Positions 15,512-23,284 of a stretch of 38,784 nt of DNA are shown here, one piece after another. This DNA is from Polyangium sp. y55x31 (GTDB taxonomy: Bacteria > Myxococcota_A > Polyangia > Polyangiales > Polyangiaceae): contig NZ_JARZHG010000061.1 of the NCBI RefSeq assembly GCF_029946505.1, positions 1 to 38,784 of the forward strand. Reading direction: 5' to 3'. The translations under genes and the position numbers were made by a program. The notes under the pieces were generated by a model that saw only the letters and a list, made by a program, of their open reading frames with translations, made no database searches and was not told the origin of the DNA. Position 1 is the first letter of the stretch. Each line of letters opens with the position of its first letter.

Positions 15512-16558
15512 ATGGCCACCTTGTGCAGGCCGGAAGTCGCGGTTCCGGAGAACATCGTCACGATGGAAGATACGCTGAAATTGGCCGAGCGATTGCACGC
15601 GGGCAAACCGCAGCTCAAGCTCGCCATGCGGCTCATCAGCAGCACCGGGGTTCGGAAGCGGCACATCATCCAGCCGCTCGAGCAGACCCTCGCGCACCCT
15701 GGTTTCGAGACCCGCAACAAGATCTACGAAACGGAAGCCAAGCGCCGCGTACCTCCGGTGATCCAGCGAGCGCTCGAGCACGCGGAGCTCACGGCGCGGG
15801 ACATCGACGCCATTCTCTATGTGTCGTGCACCGGCTTCATGATGCCGGCCATGACGGCCTGGCTCGTGAACACCATGGGATTCCGTCACGACACGCGGCA
15901 GATCCCGATCGCGCAGCTCGGCTGCGCGGCCGGCGCGGCGGCCATCAATCGCGCGCACGATTTCTGCGTGGCGCATCCGGGCACCAACGTGCTCATCGTC
16001 GCCTGCGAGTTTTGCTCGTTATGCTACCAGCCGCCCGACGACGACGTCGGATCGCTCCTGTCCGACGGGCTCTTCGGAGATGCGGTGGGCGCGGTCGTCG
16101 TCCGGGGCAGCGGAGGCAAGGGCATCCGGCTCGAGCGAAACGCGGCGTACATCATCCCGGAAACCGAGGAATGGATCTCGTACGTCGTGAAGGAAACGGG
16201 ATTCCATTTCAGGCTCGACAAGCGGGTCCCCGGGACCATGAAGCCCCTCGCCCCCGTGCTGCGTGAGCTCGCCGCGCGTCACAACTGGGACGTTGGCAAT
16301 CTGGATTTCTACATCATTCACGCGGGCGGGCCTCGCATCCTCAACGATCTCTGCAAGTACCTGGGCGTACCGCTCGAGTCGTTCCGGTACAGCAGGGCCA
16401 CGTTGACGGAATACGGCAACATCGCCAGCGTGGTGGTGCTCGACTCCATCGGCCGCCTGTTCGCGGACGACCAGCTCGAGGAAGGCGGCAGGGGAATGAT
16501 CGCAGGGTTCGGCCCCGGGATCACGGCGGAAATGTCCGTCGGCTCCTGGAGGGCCTGA
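15512..16558 (+). CDS. rppA: Type III polyketide synthase, 1,3,6,8-tetrahydroxynaphthalene synthase
   Basis: A 348-aa cytoplasmic homodimeric-type enzyme expected to condense five malonyl-CoA to 1,3,6,8-tetrahydroxynaphthalene (THN), which oxidises readily to flaviolin. It starts MATLCRP like Streptomyces RppA, as recalled, and keeps the same numbering: catalytic Cys138 (QLGCAAG), His270 (IIHAGGP), Asn303 (YGNIAS), plus the THN-synthase-specific Cys106 (VSCTGFMMP), Cys171 and Tyr224 (WISYVV), Ala305 and the GFGPG loop near the C-terminus. Position 184 is Ser, where the S. coelicolor enzyme is recalled to have Cys. ATG 15512 has GGAGG five bases upstream; the 43-codon extension is non-homologous. 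An aldo/keto reductase and an NTF2-fold gene follow, rather than the usual P450 or cupin. Confidence 0.93.
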   Translation: MATLCRPEVAVPENIVTMEDTLKLAERLHAGKPQLKLAMRLISSTGVRKRHIIQPLEQTLAHPGFETRNKIYETEAKRRVPPVIQRALEHAELTARDIDAILYVSCTGFMMPAMTAWLVNTMGFRHDTRQIPIAQLGCAAGAAAINRAHDFCVAHPGTNVLIVACEFCSLCYQPPDDDVGSLLSDGLFGDAVGAVVVRGSGGKGIRLERNAAYIIPETEEWISYVVKETGFHFRLDKRVPGTMKPLAPVLRELAARHNWDVGNLDFYIIHAGGPRILNDLCKYLGVPLESFRYSRATLTEYGNIASVVVLDSIGRLFADDQLEEGGRGMIAGFGPGITAEMSVGSWRA

Positions 16559-16629
16559 GGACGGTCGGTAGGGACGGCGTGCATTCTGCCGCTGCCCGTG
16601 GTTCGAGAAGGACAGGAGAGGGGATTATC

Positions 16630-17583
16630 ATGAATACGATGCTGAAAGCTCCGTCGGCGACGTTCCATATCGGCGGCGACCTTCCCGTGCGGCGCCTCGG
16701 TTATGGCGCGATGTACCTGACCGGGCCCGGCATGTGGGGTCCGCCGACCGACCCGGACGCGGCGATCCGGCTGCTCCGCCGCGCCGTCGACCTGGGCGTC
16801 AACTTCATCGATACCGCCGATTCCTATGGTCCGGCCACGAACGAGCAGATCATTCGCCGCGCGCTCCACCCCTACCCCGCGGGGCTCGTGATCACCACCA
16901 AGGGCGGGCTTTTGCGTTCCGGGCCGGAGGACTGGACGAACCGGGACAAGCCGTACATCGTCCCCTGCGGGCGCCCCGCGTACCTGCGCCAGCAGGTGGA
17001 GCTCAGCCTGCGCAACCTCGGGCTCGAGCGTATCGAGCTTTATCAGCTCCACCGCATCGACCCGGCCGTTCCGCTTGCCGATCAGCTCGGCGAGCTCGTC
17101 CGGCTCCGCGAGCAGGGCAAGATCCGCCATATCGCGCTCTCCGGGCAGCCCGAGGTCACGATCGAGCAGCTCGAAAAAGCTCGCGCGATCACCGACATCG
17201 TCGCCGTGGAGAACCTCTACAACGTCGCGGATCGCGCCGGCGAGCCGGTCCTGCGTTATTGCGAGCAGCGCGGCATCGCGTTCATTCCGTGGTTCCCCAT
17301 GGGCCACGGCGCCCTCGCCGGGCCGAACAGCATCCTCACCGGGTTTGCCAAGAGGCGCGGCGCGACGCCCGCCCAGCTCGCCCTCGCGTGGCTCTTGCAC
17401 AAATCGCCGGCCATTCTCGCGATCCCCGGCACGTCCTCCCTCACCCACCTGGAGGAGAACCTCCGCGCCGCCGAGCTCTCGCTCGACGAGAAGGAAATGA
17501 CCGAGCTCGCGAACCTCGCCGCGAGCGTGCCGACGTGGCGTCCGACGCCCCCCACGTCTTCCACCAAGAAGGAGGTCGCATGA
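16630..17583 (+). CDS. Aldo/keto reductase
   Basis: A 317-aa NAD(P)H-dependent oxidoreductase with a TIM-barrel pattern. The tetrad is visible: Asp61 (NFIDTADSYG), Tyr66, Lys91 (VITTKGG) and His141 (YQLHRID). C-terminal cofactor motifs include IAFIPWFPMG and the IPGTSSLTHLEENL loop that binds the nucleotide phosphate. The general family reduces ketones and aldehydes; members close to this type (YdbC/PerA-like) act on varied carbonyls. The context, 71 bases after a THN synthase and overlapping an NTF2-fold gene, suggests a ketone or keto-tautomer of a naphthol as substrate. AGGAG at 16614-16618 supports ATG 16630. The substrate is inference. Confidence 0.9.
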   Translation: MNTMLKAPSATFHIGGDLPVRRLGYGAMYLTGPGMWGPPTDPDAAIRLLRRAVDLGVNFIDTADSYGPATNEQIIRRALHPYPAGLVITTKGGLLRSGPEDWTNRDKPYIVPCGRPAYLRQQVELSLRNLGLERIELYQLHRIDPAVPLADQLGELVRLREQGKIRHIALSGQPEVTIEQLEKARAITDIVAVENLYNVADRAGEPVLRYCEQRGIAFIPWFPMGHGALAGPNSILTGFAKRRGATPAQLALAWLLHKSPAILAIPGTSSLTHLEENLRAAELSLDEKEMTELANLAASVPTWRPTPPTSSTKKEVA

Positions 17584-18020
17584 AAACCGCCGCCCTTCAC
17601 CCGAACGTCCGAATGCTCCAGACCATTTACGCCGATCTGACGCGTATCGGGGAGTACGCCGCCGACGATATGATCCTGCACAGGGCCGATCGGGCGTACT
17701 TTCGTGAGGCTGCGGCCGGCCGCGTCGTCGGCAGGGACGCCGCCGTCACCCATGAGCGCGATCTGATTCGCCTCACCGGCGGCACCCTCGTCATGGACGT
17801 GGAGCACATCTCCGCGAACGACCATTTCGGCGCCGTCTTCGGCGTCCTGCGCGCATACCGTGACGGCGCGACCCTCGCGGTCCCCTTCTGCGGCGTGTGG
17901 CGCTTCCGCGACGGGCGAATCCTGGAGCACTGGGAGAACGCCTACGACCTCTCGACCGTCCAGGCCTTCCTCGCCGGCGGCGGGACGAGCGCGACGGTCG
18001 CGCACGCAAACGAGGACTGA
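17580..18020 (+). CDS. NTF2/SnoaL-fold protein
   Basis: A 146-aa protein with the cone-shaped alpha+beta fold pattern: N-terminal helices (residues 8-27), MILHRADR, a helix around VGRDAAVTHERDLIRL, then strands TLVMDVEHISAND, FGAVFGVLRAYRDG, TLAVPFCGVWRFRDG and the typical end ILEHWENAYD. The family includes polyketide cyclases, ketosteroid isomerase, limonene epoxide hydrolase and scytalone dehydratase. The His pair of fungal scytalone dehydratase is not evident in the strand VPFCGVWRF, so catalysis, if any, uses other residues (His, Glu and Asn of EHWEN are candidates). ATG overlaps the reductase stop as ATGA, so the two are co-translated. A cyclase or dehydratase acting on the PKS product is inferred from context. 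Confidence 0.85.
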   Translation: MKTAALHPNVRMLQTIYADLTRIGEYAADDMILHRADRAYFREAAAGRVVGRDAAVTHERDLIRLTGGTLVMDVEHISANDHFGAVFGVLRAYRDGATLAVPFCGVWRFRDGRILEHWENAYDLSTVQAFLAGGGTSATVAHANED

Positions 18021-18038
18021 TCCCGCGCGTCGTCCGCG

Positions 18039-18076
18039 CCTCGGGCCTCGCCGGTCAATGGCCGGCGGGGCCGAGG
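18039..18076. terminator. Hairpin between convergent genes, stop codon in loop
   Basis: CCTCGG (18039-18044) pairs with CCGAGG (18071-18076) and CCtCGCCGG (18046-18054) with CCGGCGgGG (18062-18070, one G-T pair), leaving a one-base bulge and a short loop. The stop codon of the minus-strand gene (18055-18057) lies in the loop. There is no T-run, so factor-independent termination is uncertain; it may act in both directions as a 3' stabilising hairpin. Confidence 0.45.
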
Positions 18077-18750
18077 TCGACTTCGCCGCCGGGGTAGACG
18101 AACGAATCGCTGGGCGAATAAAAACACGCGCCCGGCACGATTTGGAGCGGCGAGGCGGGGCGCAACGCATACACGGGGTGATCGGGGGCGAGCATCTCGA
18201 TCGAGAGCACCTCGAACGGCGTCACGAGATCCCCGATGTACGGATATCGCCCGCCCAGGATGCGATCGCCGAGCCGCGTCAAATAAAACAGGTGACCCCG
18301 GGCGACCATGCCGATCTCCTTGCCCACGCGGGCGCGGGAGCGGATCACGGGGACGCCGTCGACGGAGGTCGTGGCCGTGAGGACGTCGTTCTCGATCTCG
18401 AGCGTGGTCTCACCGGACGAGGCCGGGACGCCGCGCTCGCGGGCGTAGGCGCGGACGCGCTCGGCCGAGTTCAGGTAATGCGTGAAGAACCGGCCCGGGG
18501 TCACGCCGTCGGGCGCGACGTGGCCGTCGAGATCGAGGCCGAGGTACGTGAGCGAATACGCGCCGAAGCCCGTCGTCTGCTCGGGCGTATCGACCACGTA
18601 TTGGTTCATGTAGATGGCATTGTTCTTCGCCGGGCGTAGCGTGGCCGGCAAGAGGCGCGCACACGCCTTGGGGTCGGCGGGGATCCAGCTCGTATAGAGC
18701 ATGCGACTGTGGATGACGAGCTGCGGCGAAACGAGCGGGCCTTCGGACAT
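18055..18750 (-). CDS. Acetoacetate decarboxylase-like protein, probably non-decarboxylating
   Basis: A 231-aa protein with the layout of the acetoacetate decarboxylase (ADC) superfamily: ARLLPATLRP near residue 31, a NAIYMNQYVV strand, a GAYSLTYLGLDL strand and a C-terminal P-rich strand set. In true ADCs the Schiff-base Lys lies in GFPKK; the corresponding site appears to read GVPASSGE (107-114), so the Lys is missing. If that alignment is right it cannot decarboxylate by the usual route and might be a dehydratase, cyclase-like or binding protein. It is convergent with the NTF2-fold gene and divergent from the zinc-ribbon protein, so a link to the PKS block is possible but unproven. No signal peptide is present. 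Confidence 0.65.
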   Translation of the reverse strand: MSEGPLVSPQLVIHSRMLYTSWIPADPKACARLLPATLRPAKNNAIYMNQYVVDTPEQTTGFGAYSLTYLGLDLDGHVAPDGVTPGRFFTHYLNSAERVRAYARERGVPASSGETTLEIENDVLTATTSVDGVPVIRSRARVGKEIGMVARGHLFYLTRLGDRILGGRYPYIGDLVTPFEVLSIEMLAPDHPVYALRPASPLQIVPGACFYSPSDSFVYPGGEVDLGPAGH

Positions 18751-18887
18751 CCATGCCTCCAGGAACGAGTATCGAGAAGAGCGTACACGTGCTGCGCGCG
18801 CTCACAAGACGGCGCGGAGGGCGGAAATTTGCCCGAACGGTACGCCCTCGCGCTCCACCTGTTCAGGGCGGTAGACTGACGCATCGC

Positions 18888-20171
18888 GTGCGAAACGATC
18901 TCGACAAGGCCTGCACCACTTGCAAGCTCCGCCTCCCGGCGACGGATTCGGTTTGCCCGCGCTGCCGCGCCGCGACCGTGCCCGTCGCGGACGCGCTCCG
19001 GAGCTTGCGGGGTCGCACCGAAAAGGACGCTTGGCTCGACGCCCAGCGCACGCTCGCGCTCTACGTACCCGCGGCCCTCGGCCTCTTCGCCTCGGTGATC
19101 ATCGACGCGCTTTTCCTGCGGGAAGAGGTGTTCGGCACGCCGTCCTTCGAGCGAAACGCCTTCGGGGTCGGGCTCGGGGTGCTCGCGGGCCTCAGCTTCT
19201 TCGGCATCTGGTGCCTGATCCTCGCCCTCCCGTGGGTCCTGTGGGCAGGGCTCGTCACCGTCACGTTTGCTGTTTACCGCCACGTTCGGGAAACGTCCCT
19301 GCCCCCGCCCCTCCTTGTCCCGCTGCCCGTACCCACGCCCCTTCGCCCGAGCTTGCGGAGTCGCGCCACCGATCGCCTCGCCGAGCTCTCCGCGAAGCTC
19401 GACGCGTGGCATAACGGAAGACAGAAGCCGAGCCTGCGCATCCCGCTGCTCGTGCTTTTCGGCGCGATGGTGATCGCCGAGGTTTTCGCGAAAAAACCCC
19501 TGATCGAGCTCACGAGCCTGAAGGCCTTCGCGAACTCCGCCGGCCCCTTGCTCATCATGATGATCCCGCTCGCCATCGTGGCGAAGATCGCCTTGATGTT
19601 CCCGCTTTATGCGGCGAACCACATCACCGAGCGGCTCGTCGCCGCCCTCCGACGGATCGATGCGCAAAAAGCCGCGCAAATCGAGGACGAACCCTCGGTC
19701 GAGCCCCTCCGCGCCGGGCGCGCCTCGGCGCGTGGTCGCATTTCGCAAGGCCAGACGCCCGCGCTCGTCGCCCCGATCTCAGGCAAACCCTGCCTCGCGT
19801 TCCGGCTCGTGGGCCGCATCGACGATATCCTCCTCGACGACGGCGACGCCGTTCCCATGACCGTCGTGAACGGCGCCGAATCGATGGAGATCCGTGGCGA
19901 ACGCTTTTCCATTGCGCTCGACAAACCCGAGGCGCAGGCGCGGTCCCTCGACGCCGCGGCCGCCGCGCGTATCGCCACATTTCTCGCCGCCCGCGGGATC
20001 CAGACGCAGCCGCGATTCGTGGATCTCGGCGAGACGTGCGTTCAGGAAGGCGACGAAATCGAGGCCTGGGGGACGGCCCAGCAGGAAAGGACGGCGGGGG
20101 GAGGCTACCGCGACGTGGTTCGTCGCGTGCTCGACGACGGGGACGGTTTGCCCGTCCTGATCACGCGATAA
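18888..20171 (+). CDS. Zinc-ribbon membrane protein with GIDE-like domain
   Basis: A 427-aa protein. Residues 9-26 have CTTC...CPRC, a complete four-Cys zinc ribbon. About four or five membrane segments follow (near 56-77, 92-131 as two, 183-201 and 220-250). The C-terminal soluble part (about 285-427) has APISGKPCLAFRL, a FVDLGETCVQEGDEIEAWG segment and a final YRDVVRRV strand, resembling the GIDE/MULAN-type domain found in bacterial membrane proteins of unknown function. GTG 18888 begins just before the zinc ribbon; upstream sequence in this frame is non-homologous. It is divergent from the ADC-like gene (137 bases) and overlaps the 3' end of the convergent epimerase gene by 11 bases. Confidence 0.72.
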   Translation: MRNDLDKACTTCKLRLPATDSVCPRCRAATVPVADALRSLRGRTEKDAWLDAQRTLALYVPAALGLFASVIIDALFLREEVFGTPSFERNAFGVGLGVLAGLSFFGIWCLILALPWVLWAGLVTVTFAVYRHVRETSLPPPLLVPLPVPTPLRPSLRSRATDRLAELSAKLDAWHNGRQKPSLRIPLLVLFGAMVIAEVFAKKPLIELTSLKAFANSAGPLLIMMIPLAIVAKIALMFPLYAANHITERLVAALRRIDAQKAAQIEDEPSVEPLRAGRASARGRISQGQTPALVAPISGKPCLAFRLVGRIDDILLDDGDAVPMTVVNGAESMEIRGERFSIALDKPEAQARSLDAAAAARIATFLAARGIQTQPRFVDLGETCVQEGDEIEAWGTAQQERTAGGGYRDVVRRVLDDGDGLPVLITR

Positions 20172-21291
20172 CCGTCACGCCGAGCCCCGGCTCCGCCGGC
20201 AGTGTGTACCGCGGGCCGTCCGCTTCGTATCCGCCGCGGTAGGGGTCGCCGGCGAGCAGCCACGCCGTATCCAGATCGACGAAATCGACGCCGCCGAGCG
20301 CCGCCGCCACGTGCGCGCCGGCCGTCATGCCGAGCCGCGTCTCCACCATGCCGCCGATCATGATCGGCATCCCCGCCTCTTTCGCCGCCCGCCCGATCGC
20401 GAGCGCCCCGAGCGGACCACCCGATTTCACGAGCTTCAAATTCACCCCGTCCGCAGCCCGCGCCGCGTGCACACGCCCGAGGTCCGCGAGCGTCTTCACG
20501 GACTCGTCCGCGATCACCGGCGGCGCGAGCGCGGCGGCGACCTCCGCCATTCCTTCGAGATCGTCCGCGGCGCAAGGCTGCTCCCAGCATTCCACGACGA
20601 GCCCTCTCGCCTCGACGGCGCGCCCCATCGCAATGGCCTGCGCCGCGGAAAACCCCGCGTTCGCGTCGATCCGAAACCGCGCGTCGGGCACGACGTTGCG
20701 AATCGCGAACAGCGCCGCGAGGTCCTGATCCATGTCCTTGCCGACCTTCACCTTGAAATGGCGAAAGCCCCGCGCCGCCCAGCCCTGCGCGAGCTCGGCC
20801 ATGCGCGCGGGCTCCGCGATCGGAATCGTGATGTCCGTCGTGAGCGTACGCGTCGCCTCGCCCCGCGCCCCGCCGAGCAGGCGCCGGAGCGGCATTCCGA
20901 GGAGCCTCGCCCACGCGTCGAGGATCGCCGTCTCCAGCGCCGCCCGCGCCACCGGCTTGCCAGAAAGCACGCCGTCGAGCGCCGCCCCGAGCGGAGCGAG
21001 CCCCGCGAGCGACACCCCGTGCGCCTCGTCCACCGAGGGGAGCGCAATCATCTGCCCGGACAACCGCGCCGCGGCCGCCTCGAGCGCCGCGAGCACGTCA
21101 GGCTGATCCTCGACCGTCACCGGCCAGAGCGCCGCGCCCTCGCCGAGCCCCTCGGCCCGCGCGCTTCCCGACACGAGCGTGACCCGCACCTCCGCCGAAC
21201 GCGTCACGGTCACGCGCCCAGTCGCGATGACGAACGGATCGTGGAGCGGGACGGACAGCGGGCGAACCGAGATGGCCTCGACGAGATACAT
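20161..21291 (-). CDS. Dipeptide epimerase, enolase superfamily (L-Ala-D/L-Glu epimerase-like)
   Basis: A 376-aa enzyme of the muconate-lactonising subgroup. The N-terminal capping domain has PFVIATGRVT. Barrel residues are visible: KVKVG with Lys180/Lys182, metal ligands Asp209 (RIDANAGF), Glu237 (CWEQP) and Asp262 (IADES), acid/base Lys286 (NLKLVKSGG) and a DLDTAWLL motif near 339-346 typical of dipeptide epimerases. The likely reaction is epimerisation of an L-Ala-Glu type murein peptide for cell-wall recycling; other dipeptides are possible. ATG 21291 gives the family-typical N-terminus. An upstream GTG at 21318 overlaps the histidine-kinase stop (GTGA) and is the alternative, implying coupling to the two-component genes. 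Confidence 0.9.
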   Translation of the reverse strand: MYLVEAISVRPLSVPLHDPFVIATGRVTVTRSAEVRVTLVSGSARAEGLGEGAALWPVTVEDQPDVLAALEAAAARLSGQMIALPSVDEAHGVSLAGLAPLGAALDGVLSGKPVARAALETAILDAWARLLGMPLRRLLGGARGEATRTLTTDITIPIAEPARMAELAQGWAARGFRHFKVKVGKDMDQDLAALFAIRNVVPDARFRIDANAGFSAAQAIAMGRAVEARGLVVECWEQPCAADDLEGMAEVAAALAPPVIADESVKTLADLGRVHAARAADGVNLKLVKSGGPLGALAIGRAAKEAGMPIMIGGMVETRLGMTAGAHVAAALGGVDFVDLDTAWLLAGDPYRGGYEADGPRYTLPAEPGLGVTVIA

Positions 21292-21314
21292 CGACGCCAC
21301 GCTTAGCACACCCG

Positions 21315-22601
21315 TCACGCCGTTTGGCGCGGGGCGATGGGCACTTCGAGGCCGATGCGCGCGCCGCCTTCCTCCCGGTTCGCCGCCCGCGCGCGTCCGC
21401 CGTGCGCCTCGGCGATCCGCGAGACCAAGGCGAGCCCGAGGCCGAGCGAGCCCTGCTCCCGCGCCTTCTCATCCGGACGCCGATAAAACGGCTCGAAGAT
21501 CCGCCTCTCTTCGCCAGGCTCGAGGCCACGCCCCGCGTCCTCGACCTCGAAGGCGACCACGCCAGGCAACGCCGTGATCCGCAACGCGACCACGCCGCCG
21601 CCGTGCTTCTTCGCGTTGTCGAGCAGGTTCGCGAGCGCCCGCGCGAACAGCGTGGGATCAGCCAGGATGGACTCCGGTTTGCCCTCGACGACGAGCGCCT
21701 CCGCGCCGACACCCGCGCGATCGAGCGCGCGCAGGCCCGTCTCCACCGGATCGAGCTGCTCCTTCGCGAGCGCCGTGAAATCGAGCCGGCTCTGCGCGAG
21801 CAGATCCCCGACGAGCGCGTCGATCTCGAAGACCTCGCGATCGAGCTCGTCGAGGTTCTTCTGCACGTTCACCCCGTCCCGCGTGAGCTCCGTGAGCAGG
21901 CGGATCCGCGCGAGCGGCGTGCGCAGCTCGTGCGAGACCGCCGCGAGCAGCTCCCGCTGATCACTCATCTGCCGCTCGATCCGCGCGGCCATCTCGTTCA
22001 TCGCCATCGAGAGCACGACCGCCTCGCCGTGGACGTGCCGCCCCATCCGCGCACGCGCGCCGTAATTGCCCCGCCCGATCTCGCCCGCGACACGCGCGAG
22101 CTCCTCGAGCGGGCGCGAGAGCCTGCGCGCCACCGTGCCCGAGAGCGCCCACAGGATCACGCTCGCCGCCACGAGCGGCGCGAGCCAGCGCAGAGGGCCT
22201 GCGGTGCGCGTTCGCTCGGCGCAGATCGTCACGATCCCGAGCCTGTGGCCCTCGCGCACGGCGGGCGCTTCGAGCGTCCACGCCTTCCGCCCGCAACCGT
22301 GGCCGAACGCCTGGAGCTCGCTGCCATTCGGCTCGCGCAGGATCACGGTGACGTCGAGGTCCTGGGCGATGGCGCGGGCGAGCGCATCGCGGGCGCGGTC
22401 GTCGTTCCACACCTCGCCGAAGCGCGCGCCCAAAAAGACACGCGCGCGGCCCACCTCGCGCGCCCAGGCCGGGCCGCCCGGCGCCGAGACGAGCAGCATC
22501 ACGATCGAGAACGCCACGCCCGAAAGGAGGATGGCCACGCCGAACCACAAGAAGAGGCGGCGCTGCAGCCGGGCGCGCACGTAATACGACAGCCGATTCA
22601 C
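21315..22601 (-). CDS. Sensor histidine kinase, two-component system
   Basis: A 428-aa membrane kinase. TM1 lies at about 17-40, a periplasmic sensor region of about 95 residues follows (two Cys, at 103 and 127, could form a disulfide), TM2 is at about 136-156 and HAMP at 157-208. The phospho-acceptor is His224 (AVSHELRTPL). The ATPase part has NLLDNAKKHGGG (N box), EVEDAGRGL (G1) and LGLGLALV (G2). It belongs to the group that pairs with OmpR-type regulators; the short periplasmic loop recalls RstB/CpxA-type envelope sensors. GTG 22601 overlaps the regulator stop as GTGA, so the pair is co-translated. Much longer upstream extensions of this frame run through the regulator gene and are spurious. 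Confidence 0.93.
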   Translation of the reverse strand: MNRLSYYVRARLQRRLFLWFGVAILLSGVAFSIVMLLVSAPGGPAWAREVGRARVFLGARFGEVWNDDRARDALARAIAQDLDVTVILREPNGSELQAFGHGCGRKAWTLEAPAVREGHRLGIVTICAERTRTAGPLRWLAPLVAASVILWALSGTVARRLSRPLEELARVAGEIGRGNYGARARMGRHVHGEAVVLSMAMNEMAARIERQMSDQRELLAAVSHELRTPLARIRLLTELTRDGVNVQKNLDELDREVFEIDALVGDLLAQSRLDFTALAKEQLDPVETGLRALDRAGVGAEALVVEGKPESILADPTLFARALANLLDNAKKHGGGVVALRITALPGVVAFEVEDAGRGLEPGEERRIFEPFYRRPDEKAREQGSLGLGLALVSRIAEAHGGRARAANREEGGARIGLEVPIAPRQTA

Positions 22602-23284
22602 GACTTTTCTTTCGCGAGTACGTACCCCACGCCGCGCACCGTCTTGATGAGCCGCGGCGAGCGCGGGTCGTCGCCGAGCTTTTGCCGCAGGTGCGAGATG
22701 TGCACGTCGACCGTTCGTTCCCCAACGATCACGTCCCCGCGCCCCGCCTCCGAGAGCAGCGCGTCCCGGGCGACCACGCGTCCCGGGCGCCTCGCGAGCG
22801 CGCAGAGCAGATCGAACTCGAGGCCCGTGAGCTCCACGAGCTCGCCCTCGCGCGTGACCACGCGACCGGGGACGTCGATCACGATGTCGCCCGCGACGAT
22901 CCGCTCGCCGGCGACCTCGGGCCGGGCTCTGCGCAGCACGGCCTTGATCCGTGCGAGCAGCTCGCGCGGACTGAAGGGCTTGGCGATGTAGTCGTCGGCG
23001 CCGATCTCCAGGCCGACGACACGATCCGTCTCGTCGCCGCGCGCCGTGAGCATGAGGACCGGGATCGTATTTTTCTGCCGGATCCGGCGGCAGACCTCGA
23101 TCCCATCCATCCCGGGCATCATCACGTCGAGCAGCACGACGTCGAAGGTGCCGGCTTCCAGCGCGGCGAGCCCGCGGGGTCCGTCCGGGGCTCCGGTCAC
23201 GTGGAAACCGTTCTGCTCGAGGTAACTCGACAGGAGGTCGAAGAGCCGGATGTCGTCGTCGATGAGGAGCACGCGGAGCGCCAT
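22598..23284 (-). CDS. OmpR-family response regulator
   Basis: A 228-aa transcription factor. The receiver domain (1-118) has acidic Asp9-Asp11, phospho-acceptor Asp53 (VVLLDVMMPG), Thr80 (LMLTARG) and Lys102 (IAKPF). The winged-helix domain (about 130-226) has the typical ELTGLEFDLL, RTVDVHISHLRQKLGDD and IKTVRGVGYVL segments. It regulates genes by binding tandem repeats; likely targets include its own operon and the epimerase, by position only. The start at ATG 23284 is unambiguous by homology. A 401-base region upstream, free of genes, separates it from the divergent lipoprotein. Confidence 0.96.
   Translation of the reverse strand: MALRVLLIDDDIRLFDLLSSYLEQNGFHVTGAPDGPRGLAALEAGTFDVVLLDVMMPGMDGIEVCRRIRQKNTIPVLMLTARGDETDRVVGLEIGADDYIAKPFSPRELLARIKAVLRRARPEVAGERIVAGDIVIDVPGRVVTREGELVELTGLEFDLLCALARRPGRVVARDALLSEAGRGDVIVGERTVDVHISHLRQKLGDDPRSPRLIKTVRGVGYVLAKEKS

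Noticed and set aside
21324-22991. A 555-codon plus-strand frame across the histidine kinase and regulator
   Set aside because: Antisense of the two-component genes with no recognisable motifs.
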